From Anthopleura xanthogrammica (lineage: Eukaryota; Cnidaria; Anthozoa; Actiniaria; Actiniidae): a DNA stretch of 64,000 nucleotides. The position numbers were made by a program, and so were the translations under genes. This document shows, piece after piece, positions 49,890-61,800 of this stretch; within the stretch, counting starts at the first letter, position 1, and each line of letters begins with the position of its first letter. The stretch is from the NCBI GenBank assembly GCA_964019055.1, contig OZ025210.1, positions 6,467,547 to 6,531,546 of the forward strand, given 5' to 3'. Below the pieces are notes generated by a model. It was not told where the DNA came from and searched no databases. It saw nothing but the letters and a program-made list of their open reading frames with translations.

Positions 49890-52800
49890 GTAAGATATAA
49901 GTTACATTATACTTAGAAATATTTATGTTTACCTCGAAATCATAAACTTTACTTTTGTGCAAGCCTTATTCGCCTAACATTTTTTGTGCAATGATAATGT
50001 GTAGGGCCTTGTGACTGTTCAGCGTGTGGCTCACAATGCAGTGGAAATATCGACTGTCCGGCAGGACAGTTCTTGGTGTCAAACGGAAGCAACTGGGGAT
50101 GCGTACAATGTCCTTCGGGGTATTTGTAAGTACCAAGAGAAACGTCAAAAAGTTATATTGATTTGTTATTCTTTTATGAAGCCTGTAAAAGATATTTGCT
50201 ACTCTTTGCCGCCATTTTGATGTTCCCAGGCATCATAAACTTTAATAATATACCATACATAACTCTTCATATACTGAAAGTTGGGTCCATATGGGGGTGC
50301 ATACCATGGTAACTTATAAAGATTATTAATGATTCGTCTCGTCTCGGTCTAATTGGTATACCGTAGACCACGAATTTGTTTTCGTGTTGAGCAGTTTGAC
50401 TTCATGTAGGGCCGAGAGATTTAATAAAGGGATATACAAATTCGTAACATTCATTCCTTCGAACGCTCGAACTTGAAATTTATAAAGTACATTACCCTGT
50501 ATTATTGGGAAGGAGATAATTCAATTATCAACCAAATCAATTGGATAACTATTATAGGGAGTAGGTCTACCATGCCTACAGACCAATACATGATCTACCT
50601 TGCTCGTGTATATTATAAATATCCTTGGTAGATCTAAATTTATTACAATTACTGCTATTTTTATAAACATGCGAACTCTGTAGTTGCGAGTTGCCCTTTG
50701 GAATTTGGTTTTTCACTGCAGTCAGTCAAAAATATAAAAGGTACCGACGGATTATTTTTGATTGACGGAAGTTGAAAAACAAATTTCAGCATGCAGGGTG
50801 AGCTCGCAGCTACCAAGTTCGCATGTTTATGAAAATAGCCATAAGATCTAAAACTGGGGGTTGTTATGATCAAAGACAATTAGCATTTTTCATTTTCACT
50901 GTTTATGGTTTATAATCATATTCTTTTTTAGTTCAAGTCACTCATTAACAGCCTTCAACATTTTTCTTCACTCGTATAATTATAAGCTAGCATTTTTCTT
51001 TACTCTTTCCAAAATGCATCAATCAACAAATGATAGCGTTAATATTGTTATGACAATGAAAATAATTTCATTTGAATTCAAAAAGTGAAAAAAAAAAAGG
51101 AAAAAATCTTCCACTTTGATATACCAGTAGTTTTTGCCTTTGAATTACAATCTGCTGTATACCTTTGAGATGCATTTTAAACTGAAAAAATTGATTTAAT
51201 TTAATATGGAGGTTGTCGAATATGTTTATCTTTTAAAATGCACATTTTGTTCATGTTGATTATGTAATTTGAATTGACAGTTTATATTTATGTTTTAATT
51301 TTAGTTGTCCTGGTGGACGAAATGCTTCGCAGCCATGCCCTTCAGGATATTATACACAAAGTCCCGGAAGAATGGATGAAGGAGGCTGTGAGGTAAGCAA
51401 ACTTGGCTTATTGTGATCAACCCACACTATACATGTACAGTAAGGTGTCAGTGAGTAATTGATAAGGTATTCGTAAGTGGTTGCTAAGGCATCATTAAGT
51501 GGCTGATAAGGTATGGGTAATTGGTTGCTAAGGGATCATGATTTTCTTGTTGGCTTCTTCTCTTGATAATTTGCTATCTGCAGAAGGTTTTCTCCCCTTG
51601 ATTCCAAGTAATAAATAGTTTCAGTTCCATGTGTATGCCACAATTGCTACATTAAATATGTTAATTTTCACTCTAAATCAAACCATGTATTTCCAGAAAT
51701 GTCCAGCCGGCCATTACTGTCCAGTAAGAGAAGAACCACCTCGACCATGTGACCCAGGATACTATACAAATAGTACTGGTCAAACAAAATGTGAAATTTG
51801 TCCAGAAGGATCACAGTGTGAAAATCAGGCCTATAAACCAGAAAAATGTTCAAATGGCTTTTACAGTGCTCAAGGAAATTCCACATGCAGTATCTGCCCA
51901 GCTGGATATCAATGCCCAAATGGTCTTTCTCCTCAAGCATGCTCTGAGGGTTTCTATGCACCATTAAGATCATCTTCATGCTTCGCTTGTACTACTGGTT
52001 CAAAATGTCCTAATAAAGGAATGGCCGACCCAACTCCATGCCCAGTTGGCTCATATACTAACATTACAGGACAGTTATCTTGCTCTGATTGTGAAGCAGG
52101 GCATAGCTGTCTTAATCAGGATGCTTCTACATTATGTCCTGCTGGTCATTTTAGTAGACATGGTGAAGCTGGTTGTTCACCATGTGGCCTTGGAAACTAT
52201 AGTGAGGCAGGAGCAACTGTATGCAAGACTTGTCCTGCTGGACAACAATGTGTAGACCCAGCACAGCCACCAGTAAATTGTACAGAGGGAACATATTCAA
52301 TACAAGGTCAAGCAACATGTTTTAAGTGCAGTGCTGGACAGATAAGTTCACCCTCAAAGACATCATGCTTACCATGCCCTGCTGGATATTATTGTCCTGA
52401 TTCGAGGTATTTAATTTAGAATAGCTCTATTCAAATAATTTAGAAATGATATTTAAAAGGCTGCTTTATATTAAAAAATAAATAAATAAATAAAAAATAC
52501 ATAGATAGCTCATAAGTGAATAGGCACATTATTGAATTGATTAAATTTGGTCATTTTGGAAGGTGGAATACCTCTATCTTATGATATGCCTGGTTTAGAA
52601 GCGAGTATTATTCAGTTTATTATTACAAGAATGTGAGTGGTTGTCAAAGAAATAGAATAGGTATATATATACAATTAATGAAAAGGATAAATTAATGCGA
52701 TAGCATAAGCTCTACATTAACTTCTGTTCCAAGGGTGGTCCTTTCTGGTTTGGTCATCAATACATTGACTAACTGTGGTTTCTTATACACACTAGATTTA

Positions 52801-55800
52801 ATGTAAGAATTAATAATGGTTTTCACATACATGGACATTTTGTTTAGCATGCACGTGTCAGGTTTGCATATGATATTAAAATATTTCTCCATTATACATA
52901 AGTTACATTTCTTAGCCGTGCTTGAAGGGCTACATATGTATATATAATGGTAATTGAACTAAGTGGAGTGCAATTTGGTCTGATATCAAACTCGCGATAA
53001 CAAAATCACACGACCGCGTAGCGGGAGTGTGATTTGTAATCGCAAGTTTGATATCAGACCAAAATTGCACGACATGAAGTTCAATTATCACTTTATTATA
53101 TCCATTTGGAAATCATATTAGATAGACACTAAATTTGTGATAAGTACAAAAGTATTTATTAATAAGTAGCTGTTAAAATCATCCATTTTGTTTCTTTTTG
53201 TAACAAAAAATTGCAGTCAAACTTGAAAAAAGCTACATTTTATGTTCCTTATTTGCTGTAATCTGATTGGCTGATTACATACAATCCTGTAATCTGATTG
53301 GTTACCTTTTCTAGTGTTGCATTGTGATTGGCTGACAAAAAGATGCGATTCGGACTCAAAATAGTGTGATTCGGACTCAAAATAGTGCGATTCGTGCTTG
53401 AATTAATCTACTGAGAGCCAATCAGATTACAGGATTTGCTAGTGATTTCAAAATGGATATAATAAATAATGGTAATTGAACTAAGTGGAGTGCAATTTGG
53501 TCTGATATCAAACGCGCGATAACAAAATCACACGACCGCGTAGCGGGAGTGTGATTTGTAATCGCAAGTTTGATATCAGACCAAAATTGCACGACACAAA
53601 GTTCAATTATCACTTTATTATATCCATTTTGAAATCATACTAGATAGACACTAAATTTGTGATAAATACAAAAGTATTTATTCACAAATAGCCAGTATTT
53701 TGTTTCTTTTTGTAACAATTCCAGTCAAACTTGAGAAAAGCTACATTTTATGTTCCTTATTTGCTGTAATCTGATTGGCTGATTACATACAATCCTGTAA
53801 TCTGATTGGTTACCTTTTCTAGTGTTGCATTGTGATTGGCTGACAAAAAGATGCGATTCGGACTCAAAATAGTGCGATTCGTGCTTGAATCAATCTACTG
53901 AGAGCCAATCAGATTACAGGATTTGCTAGTGATTTCAAAGTGGATATAATAAAAACTTGTATCAAAAACATAAATAAAAATCATTTTCAAATATTCATAA
54001 TAAATTTAAGAATATTTTCATTTTATATTTTCAGTACTCCATCCACTCCGTGCCCAACAGGCATGTATTCAACAGGGGGAGCATCATACAACTGTACTGC
54101 TTGCCCAGCTGGGAGTGCCTGTTCCAATCCTGCAGCCAATCCAGTACCATGTTCTGGAGGTATGTTCCAATCTTATACAGCAGTTTATAATTAGTTTATT
54201 TAGGATTACTATACTGTAAATTATTGAATGCTTGGCATTTGTATTACCTTATTTCTACTGTTGTTCATACTAATTTGTGAACTACAATCTCGATTTCCAA
54301 ACCACGTGTCAGAAGATAGCCAAAATAAACAATGACAAAAGCCCCCCTCAAAATATAAGCTTATATATATATATACAGCCAAAAATTTATAGCATTGACA
54401 AAATTTATCATTGTAAATATTGCCGATAATTAGTTTTAAAGTGTGTTATTTAGATAGAATGACACTAACCTTGACAAAAGAAAATTTGTTGTAAGCTTAC
54501 AGTTCTGTAAGCTTATCTTCTTACCTTTCTTTGTCTTCTTTTTCTTGAAATATTGCCGGTTTCCTTGAAGAAAAAATTATAACGAACAACAATCTTTTAA
54601 AGCTTGTTTTAAAGCATTTCCCCCTTGTTGTATCCAAGAAAAGATAAACAAGAATACAAGAAAAAGACAAAATGGCGCCTTTCCTTGCTTCTTTTTTTTT
54701 TACGTTTTACAAGCGCGCCAAACTTGAGTTTAGCGAAAATAGTACGAGCAATTCGATTGGCGCATAGATTTTCTTTCGCTGTACCTGATTGGATCGTTCC
54801 TAACAAAATAAACCCGTGAACATTTACTAATATAACTAAATACTTCAAAGTTGTTCGTTTTCTGTTTTTTTTTAGCGCTCATTAGTACTTTTTCATGGGT
54901 TTATTGTTTGCACTCTTAACAAAATTGACAGAAATAATCGATGTTTTGTTCACTGAAGTTTTCGATGTTTTTTCCTCCTCTATCTCAACTAAAGCTACCT
55001 ATTCTTTGGCCATGTGGACTGAGTGCAAGACATGCCCGGCCGGTTACAGATGTCCACAGCACAAAACTAAAGAGCTGTGCCCATTTGATGATGCTGCAGG
55101 ATATTATTACAGCACTGATTCGAGTAAGTACCAACGCTATAAGCTAGTTTTTTTTTATTGAAGTGTTGAGCTTTTCTTCTAATAACGTAAGTAAGCTTAT
55201 ATATGACTTTGTTATCTAACTACTAAACTAACATTTAGTGACATTTTTAAAATTAAAATTGTCAAAACGTACACACACAAAAGAGGTCCGTATCTCGAAC
55301 ACGATCGTCTGCCTCTTTACGACGGCAATTAATGCCAGTTAATCGATCCCTTGTATATCTCTGATTCCATCCAAAGACACACCTGAATACGATCCTTCAA
55401 ATATAATTTCCTTGTATTTCACAAGCTACGTTTTAACTTTATAATGCTTTTTGCTAGTGATCGATTGTGCAAGCTGCCCCAATGCAACCACAGGGAAGAT
55501 CTGTTTATCACGAGAAAAGCAACCAGTCAGCTGTCAACCGGGTGAAATTCCCAGTTCTTCTGGTACCTCATGCGTTCGTTGTAAGCCCGGATACTACTGC
55601 CCCTCTCCAACAGATACCGAGGAACTTTGCTCAGATGGCCAGTATTCTCTGGAAGGAATGACACAGTGTATCGACTGTCCAATAGGATTCCAGTGCACAA
55701 CTACTACTAGCATACCAACTCCCTGCCCGGCCGGGTATTATGCCAATAACGTGAAGATGAAAGCTTGTCTACCTTGTCCTGCCGGTAGCAAGTGCCCCAC

Positions 55801-58800
55801 GACATCTGGTCCTCCACAGCCTTGTTCGTCAGGTAATACTTCAATTTTTTAGTAACAACAATAGCATATCCCTTTTATGAGAACGCGAACATGGTGCATT
55901 GTGGTCTACATTATTTTCGTTATGCTTTTTATGATATTGTGTTGTTTACTGAAGCTACACCAGATTGTACCCTGTTTATTGAAAATATGAGTTTCAAAAA
56001 AGTTGCGGTTATCTTGGATGAAAAGATATAGTCGACCACTAGTGTTTCGATGAGTCCGTCACGTCACACACACAAAAAAGAGAAACTCAGACCGTTAGTA
56101 AATTTGTAAAAGTCAGCAGCCAAAGCACAAAATGCGCTAAGATTTAACCAATCTTTCTTCGCCGTTTCATTCCAATTCCTGTATGACGTCACATGCATCG
56201 CAAATATCTTAAGAAACTATTGGGGTGTAACCACGTGACTTAAACCCCCTTGAGATGTAAATAACAATAAAACAGCCTCCATGTTGGTTGATATAACAAG
56301 TGAATTTTAATGAGGAATGCTTTGTATAGTCAACCAACATGGCAGCTAGTGATGTAAATAACAATAAAACAGCCTCCATGTTGGTTGATATAACAAGTGA
56401 ATTTTAATGAGGAATGCTTTGTATAGTCAACCAACATGGCGGCTAGTGATGTAAATAACAATAAAACAGCCTCCATGTTGGTTGATATAACAAGTGAATT
56501 TTAATGAGGAATGCTTTGTATAGTCAACCAACATGGCGACTAGTGATGTAACATGCACCCCAAGAATATTGAATTTTTATCTGGTTACTTATTTTCATTG
56601 CTAGGAACATACAGTGTAGCAGAAGCCGTAAGCTGTATTAATTGTCTACCGGGTGTAGCCTGTCCAAACAAATCGAATCATTTAAGCAATAAGGTGTGTG
56701 AATATGGAACATATTCTGCTGGAAACCTAATGGCCTGTACGATATGTACTGAGGGATTTTACTGCCCTCTAACCACGTAAGTATTAACTCAATCGTTATT
56801 GATATTGTATAAAGCTTTTATGTATCATAGTGTATAAAATACTTATGTGTTACAACCACGAATTGATGTTAAAAGAATCTCTCGTAAAGCTACGGGCACA
56901 CGGTGCAACATTGCGCGCAATATTCCAGGCAATAGCCCACTTCTCATGCACAAAGGTCTCAGTACGAGGCTCCATGCTAAATTAATTTTATTCTTTCCTG
57001 TCATGAATCACTGAGCATTTAGCACAGAGCCTCACGTTGAAATCTTTGTGCGTGACAAGGGAAGCATATCTCGGAAGTGGGCTATTAATGTTGCAAGCCA
57101 TGTCACACGACGCAATTATTGCACGCAATGTTGCTGAAGTAGAAAATGATCCTACTTCAGTAACATAGCCTGGAATATTGCGCGCAATGTTGCACCGTGT
57201 ATCCGCAACATTGTACGTGATCGCGTTAACTCGCTAAATTCAAACCGAAATTATTATCATCCCGAGCCAGGAAAAAAAAAAGAAACGAAAACACAATTTC
57301 ATATTGATTTGAACCTATCTTCTGATTACAGAAAAGCCGTTGTATTACGCTGTTCTTCTGGGACCTACTCAGAAGCTGGTGCAGTGGCGTGTACTTCATG
57401 TCCTGCTGGAAAGAAATGCCCCAATCCTACAAGTGTTGGGATTCAGGATTGTCCTGCTGGGGAGTATTCTGTTGGAGGACAGGCCGCGTGTACACCTTGC
57501 CCAAAGGGATTTGCATGTCCTTTTAATTACACTGACCAGAGGAAGAAATGCGATCCTGGTTTCTACTCAGTTGGGAAACAGGTCGACTGCACACCGTGTA
57601 AAGCTGGATAGTAAGTCCGAATCTTATCTTTATTTTCTTTAACATTATTACTTGAGTTTGATTAATAGAACAAAATTCACCAAGAGAAGAGAACTCTTAT
57701 TTTGACCCCCAGGTTTTTTTTTTTTGGGGGGGGGGGGTGTGGCAATACGCAGCCCCCAACCCCCATTCTTTTGGGCCGCTACGCAGGTTACCCATGCTTG
57801 GAATTTAAGTCAGTGCAAGGGGTCCATTTGTCTTTTCTCTTGGAATTGATTATTTTCTTCCGGGTTTTTATAGAAATCTTATTTGTATGTTTTATTTATA
57901 GTTACTGTCCACGAATAGACTCGAGGATAGAAAAAGCTTGTGACCTGGGATTTTTTTCGACTGGCAACGCGTCGGCATGTACCATGTGTCCTCCTGGCTA
58001 CGCATGCCCTTATCAAAATCGTGATTACCGGTAAGTAACATATGATTTTTCATTCATTTGAATTTGTCGCTGTTGTAATCATATCCTAAAGTTTCCCAAG
58101 CAGCGCCGTAGCAAGCCTTGAAAAACGGGGGGGGGGGGGGGGGGGGCACAAAGTCACTTCGCAACACCTGATCTGAAAAAATTGGGGGGAAACGACCCCC
58201 CGCCCCCTAACTTACGGGGAGATACTAACTAGGTGGTGTAAGTGTCAAGCGTGAAGCGGGCCTCGGATTGAAGCGGATGACGAGTGCGTCAGCGGCGATA
58301 AGAGAAACTTTGAGAAAGTCTACACCTATGTTTCTCGGGTCAAATCTTGTGTATTGTACGTCAAAAGAACTATTGGTATTGCTCTTCCTTAGTTTGTCGT
58401 CAGTATTGTGAATTGTTTGCTTCCAAATGACGGAAAACAGTGCAAAAAATTTAGCCTAAGATGAACTAAGTTCTATGTTGATGAGAACAAGGACCTTACA
58501 TACTTTTAAAAATGAATCGATGTTTCGCTTTTTCTAGGGAACCATGTCCAAATGGCACTTATTCCTTGGGTGCTCAGATAGAATGTAAGATGTGTCTTCC
58601 TGGAGAAGCGTGTATGTCGACTACTGCTGGTCCTAAGAGGTGCTCTCCTGGATACTACAGTGAGAGGGAATCTCGGATTTGCACACTTTGTAAAGCTGGG
58701 TTCCAGTGTGCTGACCCTTCAGGTAACATATGAAAGTTGAGATTCTATTGCTGTTTTCTTGGTTCTCTCACTTCCTTCCTCCGTTCTCATGGTTTTCTTT

Positions 58801-61800
58801 CTTTTCCATTCCTTTCTTTTCCATTCCTTTTCTTTTCTTTCCTTTCCTTTCTTTCTTGCTTACATGCTTTCTTGCTTTCTTGCTTTCTTGCTTTCTTGCT
58901 TTCTTGCTTTCTTGCTTTCTTGCTTTCTTGCTTTCTTGCTTTCTTGCTTTCTTGCTTTCTTGCTTTCTTGCTTTCTTGCTTTCTTGCTTTCTTGCTTTCT
59001 TGCTTTCTTGCTTTCTTGCTTTCTTGCTTTCTTGCTTTCTTGCTTTCTTGCTTTCTTGCTTTCTTGCTTTCTTGCTTTCTTGCTTTCTTGCTTTCTTGCT
59101 TTCTTGCTTTCTTGCTTTCTTGCTTTCTTGCTTTCTTGCTTTCTTGCTTTCTTGCTTTCTTGCTTTCTTGCTTTCTTGCTTTCTTGCTTTCTTGCTTTCT
59201 TGCTTTCTTGCTTTCTTGCTTTCTTGCTTTCTTGCTTTCAGGATAAGGATAACTGCATGGGGATAACTTTATATTCTACTCATATAACATGCCATAAAAT
59301 TTAAAATGTATAACTCATGCTTCCTGGTGATATCTTTAGCTCCGGCACCCTGTCCAGCTGGAACGTACTCGAATACTGGTTGGTCAAGCTGTCTGTCTTG
59401 TAATAAGGGCTTTATATGTCGTGAACAGTCGTCTTCCAGTACCCCTACCGATGGTAAGCAAATCACAAAGAAAATGCAATATGAATAGAGCAATAGTTTA
59501 TAAATTTGGACAGTTTATACGAGCATGGGACTTCTGCCAAAGCGGAAAATGTGATTAATTTGAAAATACCGGTAGATAGACTTGATATGTAACTGGCGTA
59601 GAGAGCAGATACTTGCCTCTCAACGCTGTCGCCATGTAGCACGGTGTAAAAGAAAGAAGACTAAAAAATATTAAAAACTTTCTCAAACGTTCGTATTTTT
59701 TGTTTAACTTTCTATTTTCCCCCCTCTCAATTGGATCTGACGATTGTCATTTTTTCAAAGGCGTGTGTAAAACAGGAGGATGGTGTGATGGCCAAACGTT
59801 CCATCCGTGTGGTCCTGGGACCTACAACTTTAAAACTGGTTCAGCGTCTTCAAAAGCTTGCATAAGCTGCCCTCCTGGCTATTACTGTCAAAACAGCGGG
59901 CTATCCAACTATACTACATTTCCTTGTCCTGCTGGGTACTACTGCCCAGAGGCAACCAAGTATTCACGTGAATTCCCCTGTCCAGCTGGTACATATAATC
60001 CAGATACCATGGCAACAGCTCAAAGTCCTGCATGTCGTCCTTGCAATGCGACCAAGTATTGTGTAGCTGGCTCCAATGAGCCTGTCATATGCCCACCAGG
60101 ATATTACTGTCCAGAGTCGACAAGAGCAGGAAATCAGTTTGCATGTCATGCTGGGACCTATAGTGATGTCAGTGGTTTAAAGAACTTCACAGAATGTAAG
60201 AACTGTCCACCAGGTAGCTATTGTCCGGAAGGAACCTCTACAGAACCAGCGGCACGTCCCATACCCTGCCCTCAAGGGACATACAACCCATACTGGAATA
60301 TTGGGTTTGTCTTAAATTGTATTCCGTGCACTGCAGGAAAGTTTTGTCCATCAGCTGGCCAAGTCAATGCAACTGATATTTGTTACGAAGGTTATTATTG
60401 TCCAAATGGCACAGTTGCCGGCCATCAATTCCCATGCCCTCCTGGGTCATATGGTGATCGCCCTGGACTGACCGCTGCTGAAGAGTGCTTGACGTGTCCT
60501 ATTCAAAAATCATGTGGCTGGGGCACTGGGTTGAATAACAACAATACGTGGCAAGTTTGCCGTCAAGGACATTATTGTCCAGCAGGTAACCAATTAACTA
60601 TTTCACAAGACTATGTGTTGTACTAATGAATGCCGGTAATTCTCCTAAAGTGGGCTTTATTCTGGTGTTTTTTTTACTTTGTCTTATGACTGAGGCAGTA
60701 TTTTTTTACCCTTTTCTTAGGAACACCATCGCCTACGAAATTCCCTTGTCCTCCTGGTACTTTCACTAGCAGCTCGGATCTTCACGATGCATCACAATGT
60801 ACACAATGCCCTGAAAGATCCTACTGTCTGGGTGGAGAAGCCCAGCCCAGTGGAAGTTGTCCACCAGGGTACTATTGTCTAAATGGTACTCGAGTAGCCG
60901 TACAATGGCCTTGTAACAATGGTAGTTACAATCCTTATTATAGTAAAGCTCGGCAGGATGAATGTTTGGATTGTACTCAAGGGCACTTTTGCGAAAAAGG
61001 AAGTGTGCATCCAGAACATTGCCCAATAGGTAAGGCTGTAGGATAATGTCAGGGTTTTGTTATCGTACTTTTTATTGTACATGTTAGAAAATCATAATTA
61101 ACAAAAACTATTTTCATAGTAAGAAACAGTTTGTAACATTTATTTAGAACAACAGCGAAGTAGAAGAGACTAGAAGGTCTCCCCAATTAGTAGGGAACTT
61201 GTGCCCAGCTATATATTTTTTTTGAGACACTAATAAAGTTATTATTATTAGTATTATAAGCACTCTTTTTGACTGATGTCAAATTTCTGCCTTTTCAGGA
61301 ACTTATATGCCTTATGGCTATAACACCACGACTTCAACAACTTCTGGAAAGCCTGCAGGTTATCAGGATGACTGCTTACCATGTCTGGCAGGGCACTACT
61401 GTCTGAACGCCACCGTAACTCCAAGTCCATGTGGCAAAGGATTTTTCACCAAACCGGGACAATCAGTATGTAAAAAGTGCTTGCCAGGTCGTTACTGTGA
61501 CAGTGAAACGACGACCGAAACTGAGATGAATGCAACTATGCAGTGTCCCAAAGGAAAGTACTGTAAGGGAGGACTCAGCAATGTCACCGAGGCCACACCA
61601 TGTAGTACGGCTCACTACTGTCCACAAGGTAACGTTATTTTTATATACACTAATGCACAGTAACATGTACACCTGCAGCCCAAACCGGCAGCAGTTCTTC
61701 TCAAACCTCTGCAAATAGATATATCTATCTCGGGAGTAATGTTTTCCCATTTTTAGCGGATCACTTATTATCCTATTTAGGAATAATCTTTCTACATTTA

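Noticed and set aside
37316..56550. Regular direct repeats (56-bp and 97-bp units) considered as a CRISPR-like array
   Set aside because: Units are contiguous without unique spacers, and the genome is eukaryotic; ordinary tandem repeats.
58730..59304. Three overlapping 170-180-residue frames of repeated LLSCFLAF
   Set aside because: Artefact of the 8-base repeat, lying in an intron of the cysteine-rich gene between good splice sites.
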